Of a DNA stretch of 64,000 nt, positions 32,515 through 44,541 are shown one piece after another. Numbering within the stretch: the stretch's first letter is position 1; each line of letters starts with the position of its first letter. This stretch comes from Ceratopteris richardii (taxonomy: Eukaryota; Streptophyta; Polypodiopsida; Polypodiales; Pteridaceae), in the NCBI GenBank assembly GCA_020310875.1, contig CM035423.1:138599160-138663159 (forward strand). The letters run 5' to 3'. The notes beneath the pieces were generated by a model. It was not told where the DNA came from. It did no database searches and worked only from the letters and a program-made list of their open reading frames with translations. Made by a program: the position numbers and the translations under genes.

Positions 32515-32940
32515 AAGCACATGCAAGCAATTTAGGAGAGGAGTCGAATAACAGAACAACGAAGTAAAGAGATTCTACAACAAGAATTGACAAAAAGTGG
32601 ATTTGAAGCTTCTTTTGTCAATGCTTTTAATAAACTAGTGCAGGCAATGGACACCGTTGAAATGCTACAAATCCTAAAGAGAAAACCCCTACCACAATTT
32701 GACCCTTGATGAGTCAGACTAATGTCAAGGCCCAAAGAATACATATGCATACCTGTCAAAGCACAATCCTCAAGTCACAAAGTAGCAAGGGTTATTGTAG
32801 ATTCACCACCCTAGGGCAACACCATCATCATCGATTCACCACCACATCCATCGACCTCCATGCCCACCACCACTATGGACATTGCTTCTACATTTTAATC
32901 CACCCTCCAATCGCTTATACATCCAGTCTCACCCACACAC
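32463..32940 (+). repeat. Element X segment also present at 1-478
   Basis: Direct copy of 1-478 with scattered substitutions and small indels, about 32 kb apart, same orientation. Confidence 0.85.
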
Positions 32941-33540
32941 CGTAGCTTATCTTCACTCAAACCCCCAACATCTAGTGCAGTATCTCCAATAACAATTCCT
33001 CCTTTCTTTACCCCATCAACAACAGCACCCACATCCTTTACCACCTCAACTTTTTTGCAGATTCCTGTTAACCCTTTCCTAACTCCTTCATTTTCATCCA
33101 CCAACTTCCCCCAAAAACCTTTATTCACCCCACAAAGTCCATTTAATCTTCCATCCCTATTACACCCAATCCTGCCACACTACCCCAATTGTCTCCTATT
33201 CATCAATCGGTATTTTAACCCCTTCATGTAACATACTCATCAACCTTTGTAAATCCATTGTTTACATCTACACAATCAGCCACAATCATGCCACTATTCA
33301 CCATGAGTTCACTAGATCAAACCTCTCATGACATGGATATTTCACCACCCATTGCACCCCCACTCATGACCACTTCCACAACTCACCCACTCACATCCAC
33401 ACACTTTTCCACTATCACCACAACATCCACACTCCCTCACCCAACTCCTACACCCATGCATTACACATCAAACAACATGCATTCTTTATCACACCATCAT
33501 TATTTTCATCATCAACTATAGATAGCACGTTTTAGCAAAT
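32941..33540 (+). other. Pro/Ser/Thr-rich low-complexity region of element X
   Basis: The plus strand is C- and A-rich (CCACCACC, ACACCC and TCCACAACTC type runs) and would encode Pro/Thr/Ser-rich protein. No single frame stays open for long (longest 33258-33521). Confidence 0.4.
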
Positions 33541-34200
33541 GTTCTCATGTATGCATCAAATTCATGAAGATTTTGCTTCATTAGGAAATCACTATCAGCC
33601 TCTACAGCAGACAACCACTCAGCTACAAGAAAACCTTAATTTATTAATAATTGAGAACATCTTTGAATGTAGGCACTCAGGAACTCTGTGATGCTTATCA
33701 CGCAATGGAGTTGGAGTTGGAGCAGAAGACCAAGGAAGCCATCACCGACACTAAAGAAGATTTACACCTATATGTAGTTCAAAAAACCACTCTAACACAC
33801 AAGATGGGACTCTTATATGTCACCTAGCAGTAGCCAAAGAAGAGAATCAGCATTTACAAGAGCATTATAGAGAAAGTTCTTTGAAGCTACACTAAACAAA
33901 CCTGACGAAACAATCAGTCTAGGTTGCTTCAAAGCGATCCCATCGAAAACCATGCAGATATTGCTTGATGATCATGCACATCTATTAGAAGACTATGACA
34001 AACACACAGAAGAGTGTCAGACACTTAAAAAGGACAATGCAAATTTATGATACAAAGCACCTGTTCAACCATTTGCCATCCAAGAAGTCACACCACTCGA
34101 AATCTTGGAAGAATTGAACACATTACTGGCATGTGTACTAGAACTTCAAGCTCAAATATTGGATCCCTAAAAGATTCCCGGACCAGACTCACCATCTAAC
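33541..34200 (+). pseudogene. Coiled-coil-like coding remnant in element X
   Basis: Across several frames the plus strand reads HQIHEDFASLGNHYQPLQQT, MELELEQKTKEAITDTKEDL and LLDDHAHLLEDYDKHTEECQ then LEILEELNTLLACVLELQAQ. The heptad-like Leu/Glu/Gln composition points to a coiled coil. There are many stops and frameshifts and no named family. Confidence 0.35.
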
Positions 34201-35170
34201 ATACATGTGGCAGAAGAAATAGTCACCATCCTTGTGGACCACCTTTGAAGACAAATACGAACGTGAGTCTGCCCCTGGTGGTCGATTGATAGAGGAGGGG
34301 CAGGATACATTCGAATTATGCACATCAACCTGGATGAAGCCAATAGAATAATTGGATAAGACTCATTCAGCACGTCTAGAAGCGCACTTACAAGCTATGG
34401 TTGTTATAGAGGAGAGGATTCATCAATCTCTCTACTTTGCACAAATGTGTCGTAGAGGTACATATCTATTAATGAACTACAAAATAAACCATACTTTATA
34501 TACATGGTTGAGTATAATCTTGTGATGGACAAAGTCACGAGCAAGAAGCCCACACATGCCACAGAGTTTGAACCCATTGATCTATCACTCAACGCCCAGT
34601 GAGCCAATATTTTTCAACCCACCTCGAGGAACAAATTACTAGAGGAATATCTTAAGATGATGTATACTTGGACAAAGCCCCTCTACATTCAAAGTACAAC
34701 CGATGTTATGGCATTGTACCTCGCCAACATTCTTGCAAAACATTCATTGTAAAAATACATAATAATAATGATAAGCAATGCAATACCAAGAGTGGCTCAA
34801 TTATCCATATTTTGCACCACCATGAGGTCGCCCTATGGTTGGGTATAGGATGGCTACCATATGACACTAGCTCCCCCGTCTTCACCAATTGAAGAAATGT
34901 TTTCTACGGGCTTCTGGGAGTATCATTCAGAAGTGTTCCTCAGTAGGCCTGCATACTTGTTACAACTTTTCACCTCTGAATAGATTGATGTATTGAACAC
35001 ATTATAGACTCTTACCCCATGATAAGCCTTAGACAATTGACTTGAAGAAGCTAGAAGAAGATTTAGCATGAGGTCTCCACATCACAGAACAAACCCTTGC
35101 CAATGATCTCTTGCAAAACTACATTACCCAAGCCCTACAACTAGGATTTGTCATGGAGGATAGACGTGAG
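34201..35170. other. Element X sequence without recognisable gene
   Basis: Short coding-like scraps such as LEAHLQAMVVIEERIHQSLY near 34377 on the plus strand continue the previous remnant. No motif can be assigned. Confidence 0.3.
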
Positions 35171-35805
35171 AGGGGGGGGGGGGGGGGAGGGGGATGTTGG
35201 CAGTGCAATCGGTAGTAGCTACATACATCAATGCAGAGGAAGCTTGTGAAAGGGAAATGCATGAAGTATGGGGGACCAGCCATTATTTTTCAAAGAAAGA
35301 TGTTTTCATGATAATTTGGTCAAATCACTAATAGTGATTTTAATCACTCATGTAACATATGTAATATAGAAAATCCAATCTTGTAACAGGCTGCTCCATT
35401 TTGTGCAAGCCAAGGAGTCTTGAAGCTTGAGGAGCTTATGTAATATGCTCATACCAAATTTTTTAATTTCTAGACTTTGTTTGGACCTCCAAATGACTCT
35501 TAGAACCTATTTCTTAACTAGGTTGGACACTAGGTTCGAAACCGGCCAACACTAGTCAAAAAACTATAAAAAGAGCTAGAGAGCTCATTTTTTGGGTTAG
35601 CTAGTGTGATTGAGTTTTAGAGCTATTTTGAGTAATACAGGTGTGATTCTTGCCTTCCATTGTGTCTCCTCTTGTCTCTACCTTGTGTGCGTGTGTGTGT
35701 GTGTATGTGTGTGTGCACTTGTGTGCTTCTCACCTTCACCTTCATGCACATCCCTTGTTCACAATCTTCACATTATCGTACCTCTTCCATGGATTGACAA
35801 TTAAG
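35171..35805 (+). repeat. Polypurine tract and probable 3' LTR of element X
   Basis: A G-run interrupted by single A residues (35172-35194) is directly followed by TGTTGGCAGTGCAATCGG at 35195, the expected layout of tract plus LTR start. Within it, TATAAAAAG at 35565-35573 would be the LTR promoter, and a (GT)n stretch lies at about 35686-35716. The right border is uncertain because no partner LTR is found. Confidence 0.45.
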
Positions 35806-36059
35806 GAGGTGGAGCTTCTGAACATGGTAGCTACCCTTGTCTAGAACAACAATGTTTGATTGTAGGCATTTTGCAAAGAGAAATGTTATCAATGGTGATA
35901 AACTATAATAAAAATTTGGTGGCAAGGAGGCGAGTAACAACTTTCCTTAGTTGTTTATTATACCTAGAAAGGGGCAGTCAATGCAATATAAAAGAATCTA
36001 TGCCACATAAGAGATTTTTTGTTGAATGATATTTGCATTTGGAGAAGTTACTCTTCTAT
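35806..36059. other. Unassigned sequence
   Basis: No feature can be supported. Confidence 0.3.
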
Positions 36060-36490
36060 CACGTGGAAGAAAGCTTCATCTTCAGCTTAAGAAGAATAAA
36101 ATGGAGTGTAACGGTGTTGTTGCAAGATCTCTTGTGATAATGTATGATCGATGTGGGGCTATACCAGCATCTCATAAGATTTTGTAAAATGTAAGTTAGC
36201 AAGGAAATGTCACTATGTGGAAGGCTTTGCTTTGTGTAAATACTCATGATGGCCAAGGCAATGAGAGCCCACCAATATTGAAGCTTATGTTAGAAGGGAT
36301 TTACACTCAAATAATGTTACTTCTACATGCACAAAGATGCGCATTTGTGCTGAGTTAGGATTCCTTACTATGGGTGGATTTTTCATGGCCATATTGTTGA
36401 ACATGAACCTGAACAGGACAATAATGTGGATAGTGCTACCCTAAACATGTATGGTGAGTATGGAAGTATTATAGGCTATGTGGAAGGGAA
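36060..36490 (+). pseudogene. PPR protein fragment (PLS-type)
   Basis: Across frameshifts the plus strand gives consecutive pentatricopeptide repeat signatures: NGVVARSLVIMYDRCGAIPA, then GNVTMWKALLCVNTHDGQGN and ESPPILKLMLEGI, then GGFFHGHIVEHEPEQDNNVD and SATLNMYGEYGSI. The phrases (S)LVIMYDRCG, HGHIVE and LNMYGEYGSI match the conserved MYGKCG and HGHIV positions of plant PLS-class PPR proteins, which bind organellar RNA. At least three stops and two frame changes, and isolation from other PPR sequence, mark it as a captured or decayed fragment. Confidence 0.6.
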
Positions 36491-36499
36491 GGCTACCCT

Positions 36500-38873
36500 T
36501 TTGTTTTGTTTTCTTTCTTGATGGTTTCTTTGCACGAATTCAAGGCCTCTTCTAGGACTTTTTTTGTCTCACAGGCCAAACACAACATACCATCCTTTTT
36601 AGATGGCAGAAGACAATCTCTCTTACAACCGGGTTCTTTGGCAAGAATACGATTTCAGCCACCCTTTGTGAGTGATGGGGGTGGCTTCCAGCAGCCAGAG
36701 GGAGGTTGGAGTATAGGAAAAGGTCCTTCATTGAAAAAAACAAGGGAGGGGGTTCTAGAAAGAAGGGAGAGGGATTCTCTGTCTGTATGATAGCAGATTG
36801 GAACATTTGTTTTGGGTGGGGGATTGGATTCAACACTCAGCATAGTAGAGGTTGCATGGTGTCACTCATTACACACAAGGTGAAGGATGGTGAGAGGGAG
36901 GTAACAATCCTTTGCAGGGGGAAGAATATCGGTCTATAGGAAGCAAAGGGGGAGTTTTTGGACAGGGTGACAACTACCATTTTTTGGAGGGCCATCAACA
37001 AGATTGTGTAGAGGAAATTTTCGTGTGGAGTTCCATAGAGCAGAAGGATGCGTATTACAAGAGGATGAGGGCTACTTGCAGAAGAGGGTAATCTGATAGG
37101 ACTTTAAGGAAGATACTCTAAATCAAGGTGGGAAAGGAAGAGCCTGTTCTCTAGAAGGGAGCATTTCACAATAGGCTCCAACTTCTAAGAGGAAATCATT
37201 GATGTTTGAAAAAGTACTGCACAACAAAGGAGAAACAACATTTTTTCATTAGAAATCTATGTGGCCATCCAAAAAATTGTTGTTGTCAAGGTCTTCTCTG
37301 ATATTTTGTGACCAAATCACTATTCAAAATCTAGAAATACACTACGACCAAGTGCAAAACAAGAGGGAAACTACTTTGGGGGTAGTTTTGAAGTCCAAAG
37401 ATGTGAGATTCCAAAGTTAAGGGAAGATTGGAAAAGTGGTATATTCAAAAATCAACATAGAGTCGGGAAGAACAAGTGATCCATCTCATAATTACAAGTT
37501 CATTGTGTTTTTGTGTGTTTTTCTTATTGTCTCTTGACAATGAATGGTTTGACTACATTCAAACATGATTCACATGGATAGTAATTTTGATTACTGTTTT
37601 AAAGAGTGTTTTAGAGAGAGAATCAGATTTTGGCATGTTATGCATTTCTTTGCTTGTGCGCTCTCTAGAAGATACATTAACAAAGTTCCAGCTTAGCCAT
37701 TAGGTGAGGTGTGTTCTAACATGATTACTAGGCGAGGTATTCATTCACATAGTATGAAGTAAACATTTGGAAACAAGAAGATTGCAAGGCCACCGAAAGA
37801 TGTCTTTTATTTTTGTGCACTAACTTTTTTGAATGCATCAAAAATTTTGAGAATAGCATTTATGCGTGGAGACAACATGTTGCTTTGAAGAAGCAATGTT
37901 TGTGTTATCACTATATTACAAGCAATAAACAAAAAGGATGTTTAAATACTCAAAATTGTACGTTTGACATATAATGCCAAAAAGGTATTAATGTTAAGTG
38001 CATCTTTGGGAAGAGTGAGCATTTCACAGTACCATGAACACAATATTTACCCTTCTATTTGCGCCTATCATTGATTTAGCAACAACGTGAAACTATGAAT
38101 TTGGTTTTTATGGAGTAAGTTTGTCGAAAGCCTCATTCCTTTAATCATTATTAATGCTATTATTGAAGCATCTTTATAGGGTGTGCATAAGAAATACTTA
38201 ATTGAATTCGTGTTTCCTTGTTGAGGCATTAATGTTCCATCTTGATGCTTAGTATAATTGCATTAGCACAAACAATTGTGGTATACTTAGTATACCTTCC
38301 AAATGCATAGTTACGGTTCCAATGCATCAGAAGGAGTAGAAGGTTTTCATACCTGGTGAAAGAGAAAAAGAGTACAATTGCAAGTAACAAAGACATTAAG
38401 GGAGAAATAATTTCTCTTAGTGCAATAGGTACTTTATATAATCATTCTATCGATCAGTTTCAATTCAGAGTCCACATCTTGGCACTCAGAGTGCACTCCT
38501 AGATGCACATATACCTAACAAGCAAGATAATAATTTAAGTCACGTTCTTCTATGCTTGCAATCTCCTTTCCACGAACTCCCCAACATACTGATGTGAACT
38601 TGATTTGAGAGGAGGAGGTGAGTAAATTATCAAGCCAACATACTGATGTGAGGGGAGGGAGACTTAGTGTGAAAACAAGAGAGGGAGAGGGTCAAAAGTT
38701 AAACACAAGTAACTGGTGCCCATAGCATAGTCTGGATTACAAAAGTGGAAAAGAAAGGGCTATTGGACCAACTTGATCATAGAACGACCCATAAAATAGG
38801 CTTGTCTTGAAATAGGCTAAAGGAAGATACATTTGTGAGCACTTTGTGCTAACACATTGCGAGTCCATCCATC
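36500..38873. other. 2.4 kb without recognisable genes
   Basis: Open frames near 36506-36939 on both strands are Gly/Arg/Ser-rich and overlap each other, with no motif. The stretch at 37830-37960 looks faintly coding but gives no family. No LTR ends, tRNA or array are seen. Confidence 0.35.
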
Positions 38874-39284
38874 ATAATTCAATTCTATGACTTGATTGTT
38901 CTTTGATATAGAGTATATTAAGTCAAGGTCCCACTTAGCTAACGCTATACTCCTCTCATATGCTTACAAATCTATTACTATATTTCTCTTTTGGGTAGAA
39001 AAATGCAAGATCGCATAATTTCGACTCATTACTCATTATAGTATGAGATTATTCAAGTACCATAACTCTTTTCCACATCAATTTCGTTCCCTTGCACTTT
39101 CACAATTTCCCTTCTTTATTTAAAAGTGACTTTGAGTATTCTTATTTTTTACACATGCATTCCTGAGATAGCTTTGATATGAACCTTTTCCCTATACATG
39201 GAACATTTTGACTCTAATACTCACTAGAGATGTTTTCCCTATGTTAGCACGTACAATATGATACACTCATATGTGGTGGTACAT

Positions 39285-42006
39285 TGTATTTAGGGATATT
39301 ATTTAGCTCTTACTTCAATTATGTTCATTGTCAATAGTAAGAGCTATTCCTACCATCTATCTTCTCTATGTGTCTTGTTCCATTTGTGCTTCTTGTGTGC
39401 CTCTCACACTTCTATACACACACAAGTGGTATGAGAGAAGGTTCAGCTCCTTCTCGAGTTTTGATTTTTCACATCATAATGCGCATGCACTTCTAACAAT
39501 GCAAATCAACTTTGCACCATAGAACAATGATTTTTCAGCAGTCAAGAAACATTTTCATTACTCATGCACTAGGATTTTAGGTTTTACCCCCCATTTCAAA
39601 GCCATTCATGCAGTCCAAATTGCCATCAGAGTGAGATTCATTTCAACATTCATTGAAGAAAAGATATTATCACATTTTTGTACATTAGTGAAATGGCAGG
39701 AAACAATGACTTGTTTGGCATGCTTCAATCTGAAGATAAGCTAGATGGGATCAACTATCCAATGTGCTCTTACATGATGAAACATGTTTTTGTTGAAAAA
39801 CAACTATGGAACACAGTGCGAGATGTACATCGAAGATCCGCACGTTCTAGTTCATTGTCTACTATCACAAATGGAGCGTCTTCTTCAACTATAGTGGTTA
39901 ATCCACCTACGCAAGAGCAACTTACATGGGATGGAAAAGACGCTCAAGCTCATGCATTGATTGTGCTTTTTGTGGAGTCATATAGTTCCACACATTCGGT
40001 CATGTTCTACATCAAGGCAGGCATGGGACACTCTTGCTTCTTTGTATGTCATGTGTAATGAAGCACGTGTTGCATACTTGAGGGAGCAAATTGAGGATGT
40101 ATGTATGACTAAAAATGAGTCTGTGGATGTGGATGTGTATGTTATATATATCAAGGACTTGAAAGAGCAATTGAGAAATATAGATGAGATTATTCAGGAT
40201 GCATCACTCATCTCTACATTGTTGAAAGGATTACGAGAATCTATTCAATCCTTTTCACTACACTCCGTTTGGTTGAAAAAGGGAATCCATATATGTATGC
40301 ATTTGATGAGTTTGTGTCTCTTTCTTTTGCAAGAAGAGCAATCTAGAATGAATAGGAGTGGCCTGATTGAGGGAACACAAGCACTTGCTATCTCACAAAA
40401 AGGAAAAAACAAGTATGGTTTAGATTTGGGTTCATCAAAATCAAAACTTCAACCTTGCTCATCCACTCATTCCTCTAATGATGTTCATTCGCAAAAGAAG
40501 AAGAGATGCAAATATTTTTGGCTATTGGTGAGTGTAGAAAGCAAAATATTGTCTGTGATTGTCTACTTGCTAGTCATACTATTGATGAGTGTAGAAAGCT
40601 TGCTAAGCTCAATGAAAAAAAGAAGGAATATGACATGCCTATTGCTAAAAATTCTTCAAATGCAAAGAATGAGGAATCCATTATGTCTCAAGATTTTTGG
40701 GGCATGTGTTGTTACATGTCATTATGATGCATCATTGCATTTTAAATGTATGGTTGTGAGTGAGGATGATTTAGATTGGTTCTTTGATAGTGCTGCTTCA
40801 AAGCACATAACTTCATGCAAAAGATGTTTTGCATCTTTGAAAAAAGAGCATGTGATGAGTGAAAATAATGCCTCTTATCTTATCATTTGAGTAAGAGAAA
40901 TTGAGGTTACACTTGCAAATAGAGGTTTGATTCTCTTGAAAAATGCATTGTCCCTACCTAGTATCAGGAAGAACTTAATTTCTATTTTGTTGATGGTCAA
41001 AGCTAGACTTCATGTACACTTTGTTGATGATGTGTAAGGTTCATGATTTCAGTAATGGTGATATTATCATCATGTCTAATACATTATGCAATGGTTTGTA
41101 TCACTTGGATAGATACAAGAGGCTACCTTAAATGCATTGGCTTCTTCCTGCATGGCTGAAACAAAGCTTCGGCATGCTCATTTTGGTCATTTGAACTTCA
41201 ATAGTTTGCTATATTTTCAAAGGGCATGGTTATTGGTTTTCCAACACGACTCCATAGAAGATCATGCATGTGAAGATTGCATACTTGGAAAAATGCATCG
41301 TGCTTTTTTTCCAAAAACAATCATACACACACTTCAAGAAAAGTGCAACTTGTTCATAGCGATGTATGTGGTTCCACCAAGACTCCGTCTTTTGGGAAAC
41401 ATGTGTATTTTGTTACCTTCATTGATGATGCTACTCACCATACATGGATGTATCCTATGAAAGCAAAGAACGATGTATTTTCTTGCTTCAAATCATTTTT
41501 AGCTATGACTGAAAATTTTTATGGAAATAAGATTTTGACTATATGCACATATCGTGGCAATGAATACGTGTCACATGAATTTAATGTTTTTCTTTGTGAA
41601 AGAGAAGTTTAACTCCAACGTAAGGGTGCCATACACACCTCAGTAAAATGGTGTTGCAGAGCATAAGAATAGAACACTCCTTGAAATGGCATGATGTATG
41701 GTTAAAGGAAAGCACCTTCCGACCAAGTTTTGGATAGAAGTGGTCAAGTGTGCAAACTATGTGTTGAATCGCTCCCCTAAAAAAGTATTGAGATTCATCA
41801 CTCCTTATGATGCTTGGAATAGACATAAACCTATGGTTATTCATATGCATGTGTTTGGTTGTTTGGCTCTTAGGGATATCATTAATCTCTTACTTTAGTT
41901 TCTTTTATCGTCAATGGTGAGAGTTATTCCACCCATGCATGTTCTCCACGTGTCTTGGCACGTTTGTGCTTATTGTGTATCTCTCGCACTTCCACACGCA
42001 CCGATC
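39285..42006 (+). mobile_element. Copia B1, internally deleted, short LTRs
   Basis: Short related ends lie at 39285-39425 (TGTATTTAGGGATATTATTT...) and about 41864-42006 (TGGCTCTTAGGGATATCATT...), roughly 140 bp each. PBS-like TGGTATGAGAG follows the first at 39427 (one base off TGGTATCAGAG). Gag, protease and part of integrase lie between; RT and RNase H are missing, since integrase runs straight into the right-hand end. B2 has the same structure. Confidence 0.6.
39693..41890 (+). pseudogene. B1 gag, protease and partial integrase
   Basis: The ATG at 39693 opens MAGNNDLFGMLQSEDKLDGI and YMMKHVFVEKQLW (copia gag). After a frameshift near 40000 come QAWDTLASLYVMCNEARVAY and ASLISTLLKGL. The protease motif reads WFFDSAASKHITS, with the conserved Gly after DS changed to Ala (B2 keeps DSGAS). 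GAG-pre-integrase HAHFGHLNF and CEDCILGKMH, then YFVTFIDDATHHTWMYPMK, follow with stops. The frame ends in MHVFGCLALRDI at the LTR-like end. Confidence 0.8.
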
Positions 42007-42249
42007 ACTTATTGCCTCCTTAGAGTAAGATGTTTTGGACCTTGCTTTTTTACTTTCACAACTAATTGATGATTCTAATTATTGTATGAAATATTTCACT
42101 ACCATACCTCATTCTATGGGCATAAATGTCTATCTAGAACAGGTTTTTAGCTATAAAAGTATAAAACTATTACATCATAGTTTATAATTCTTTTCATAAT
42201 ACAATGCAAAAAATAATTGACTCACATGTTTGAGGATTATCTCACCTAG

Positions 42250-42538
42250 AAGTTTTCGAAGAGGAATAATAGTTTTTAGTGTTTCATCAAACCATAACCA
42301 ACAAGAGTCTTATGTATAAAATCTCAAGACATTGGAGACGTAAAGGAGAGGATAATGGAAATAGATAGTATCTGAATTTCTTTGTAGCATACATCATACC
42401 CAAACATCCTCTTTCAGTAGTAATGTAGTTTTTTTCAACCTGATTTAAATGTCTACTTGCATATATTATTGGAAAATCTACTTTACTTCCTTCAATATAT
42501 TGTGCTAATACACATCCTAAAGAGAAATTAGAAGCATT
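42250..42538 (-). pseudogene. Gypsy RNase H fragment
   Basis: The minus strand reads NASNFSLGCVLAQYIEG, FPIIYASRHLNQVEKNYITT and ERGCLGMMYATKKFRYYLF, which is the Ty3/gypsy RNase H (DASxxxxGxxLxQ, YxSRxLNxxExNYxTTExE, FRxYL). The first Asp of the active site is replaced by Asn. It is an isolated fragment with no neighbouring gypsy RT; a copy lies at 56015-56305. Confidence 0.75.
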
Positions 42539-42554
42539 TTATGAGGTATTTGCT

Positions 42555-43044
42555 AGATTTAGAGGTGCGTGGAAGCATGCAAAAAGCACAAGGAAGAAGA
42601 AGAAGAAGCATGGAGCACAACACTAAATGAATTACCAAGTATGAATGTATAAGAATAAGTAACCCATTAGGGTTATATGCATATATACAAATCATGGGAA
42701 CAAAACCTCATAAAGAGGGAAAAAGTGTCCCGACAATCCTAAGTGTGTTCACACACATCACTACCAAAATATATCAACTAATCCCCCATGGGAGCGATGC
42801 AGTGAACAAGGAGCTCACCTTATCTATAAGGAAGTGCCAAGCTATTTGGAAAGAGATCAATCCACAAAATTAAGCCCAAAGCTTTTTGGAAAGCTTCAAA
42901 ATTCACCCTACGTAGAGCCTTTGTGAAAAGGTATGCAATGTTATCTTGTGTGGGCACATATATCAAATTGATCTCTCCAATAGAGAACCACTCCTTGACA
43001 TAATGATAACGCACCTCAGTGTGCTTTGAGCGAGCATGGAACAT
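42555..43044 (-). pseudogene. Copia RNase H end with 3' LTR remnant
   Basis: On the minus strand, MFHARSKHTEVRYHYVKEWF, INLIYVPTQDNIAYLFTKAL and NFEAFQKALGLI form the C-terminal end of copia RNase H (HIEVxYHxxRE, ADxFTKAL). It is followed at about 42781-42555 by an LTR related to that of A2 (shared GTGTGTGAACACAC core and poly-GAA stretch). The rest of the element is absent. It is opposite in orientation to B1. Confidence 0.75.
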
Positions 43045-43099
43045 AGGGTTCTAAATCTCTCATGCAACAAACTTCAGATCGTGTTCATGAATCTTCATC

Positions 43100-44100
43100 T
43101 CACCATGTTATTCAAGTCCATTTTTTGTTAAATTTTCTAATATAATCAACTTTCAAATTTTTGTTTCCAAAACACAAATTCAAAGAAAAACTCAAAAGAC
43201 CACTTTTGAGAAAGTGATAAAAATGTTGTAGATCCATGATATTTTCTTCATGTCCTATTTCAACAAATAAATGCTTGCGTAGTGCATGGGATCCACACAA
43301 TAGAGGGTAACATGGACCACTTTTTGTGGACCAATCTCCATGATAGCTTGGCAGATGTAGCCGTATATGAACAAATGTAATTACATAGAGACAAAATGAA
43401 TTGACTATCAATTTATTCTTGATCATTTATGATTGATCAAGTAATCAAAGAAATCCACCTAATTATATGCCAAATTCCAAAATTAAAGCTACAATGATGA
43501 TATGATCATATGTATTATGTGGCATGTGGCTCATCATTCATGAATCAAGCAATATGAAAATATATTCTATGTTGATATGTAACATCAAAGATCATACATG
43601 TTAGTCACTAACTCATGACATATCATATGTGACTTGTCACATGCGAGTCTTGTCTCTTGACATGTCATGACTCATAGTGCATTGTATTATAAATATATGA
43701 CATGTCATAAATTTATAATACTATGTACTATGAGCCATGATTCATGATATGAATGATGTCACATGTCAGAATCATGAGTCATGAAATATCAAAATTCAAG
43801 ACTCACACGTGACTTAATAACTAATATTTATGATAATCATGCTATATAATTATTATAATATATTTCCATATGGCATGATTCATGATTCATAAATGATGAT
43901 GTGCATGCTAAATTATGCACATTGCACATAATAGTATTATAAACATAAAAATATTGCATACTTCATGTGACATGAATCTCATGGATGATTGATGATAGAT
44001 CATATAAGCCTAGAATAATAGAGTCTTTCTATATAAATCATGGGTTAGAAGGCTAAATATATGAAGTCTAAGGATACTAATATGATGATATTATCCCTAT
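43100..44100. repeat. AT-rich repeat with foldback, related to 58380-58740 and 60490-61800
   Basis: The sequence contains no gene. It shares long strings with the right-hand region, for example TAACATGGACCACTTTTTGT and CATGATAGCTTGGCAGAT. A near-perfect inverted repeat lies at 43665-43740. Confidence 0.7.
43665..43740. repeat. Foldback palindrome (copy at 60964-61039)
   Basis: TCATGACTCATAGTGCATTG with TATTATAAAT on the left is the inverse of ATTTATAATACTATGTACTA with TGAGCCATGA on the right, about 27 of 30 positions. The central loop is about 16 bases around ATATGACATGTC. Confidence 0.82.
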
Positions 44101-44106
44101 TTTAGA

Positions 44107-44530
44107 CCTTGACGTTTGGTTGCAAAAGGAAATCCAAATATGTATGCATTTGATGAGGTTGTGTCTCTTTCTTTTGTAAGAAGAGCAATCTAGAATGAAT
44201 AGGAGTGGTTTGATTGAGGGAACACAAGCACTTGCCATCTCACAAAAAGGAAAAAACAAGTATGGTTTAGATTTGGGTTCATCAAAACCAAAACCTTAAC
44301 CTTGCTCTTCCACTCATTCCTCTAATGATGTTGATTCGCAAAAGAAGAAGAGATGCAAATATTGTCTCCAGGCTAGTCATACTATTGATGAGTGTAGAAA
44401 GCTTGCTAAAAATTCTTCAAATGCAAAGAATGAGGAAGCCAATATAGCTCAAGATTTTTGGGTCATGTGTTGTTTACATGTCATTATTATGTATTATTGC
44501 ATTTTAAATGTATGCCACCACTATCTTAAA
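44107..44530 (+). pseudogene. Third family-B gag fragment (B3)
   Basis: From TTGGTTGCAAAAGGAAATCC the sequence follows B1 and B2 gag (AISQKGKNKYGLDLGS, CKYCLQASHTIDECRKL) to about 44515. Its zinc knuckle reads CKYCLQASHTIDEC, more complete than in B1 or B2. It then jumps to unrelated sequence just before copia C. Confidence 0.75.
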
Positions 44531-44541
44531 TAACACTTAGA

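Larger units (their letters stand above)
27541..35805 (+). mobile_element. Decayed gypsy-like element X
   Basis: In order on the plus strand: a gag start-like MNLRSGKHIG near 27560, gag sequence with zinc knuckles (28560-29950), several coding-like remnants of unknown function (30844-34200), a G-rich tract and a probable 3' LTR (35195-35805). RT and integrase are not recognisable, so it is either a non-autonomous derivative or decayed beyond reading. A second fragment of the same repeat is at 1-478. Confidence 0.5.
38874..43060 (+). repeat. Duplicated segment, copy 1 (copy 2 at 52738-56880)
   Basis: Starting at AATTCAATTCTATGACTTG the sequence runs parallel to 52738 onward, through copia B1, the RNase H fragments and the (GAAGAA)n-rich stretch. 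Because sequence outside the copia element is shared, the two copies arose as a duplicated segment rather than as two element insertions. Confidence 0.75.

Noticed and set aside
35686..35716. (GT)n tract as a possible regulatory Z-DNA site
   Set aside because: A short simple repeat within a probable LTR; nothing points to a specific role.
37800..38060. Second PPR-like fragment
   Set aside because: A few suggestive phrases on the plus strand, but no repeat signature of the MYGKCG type; too weak to annotate.
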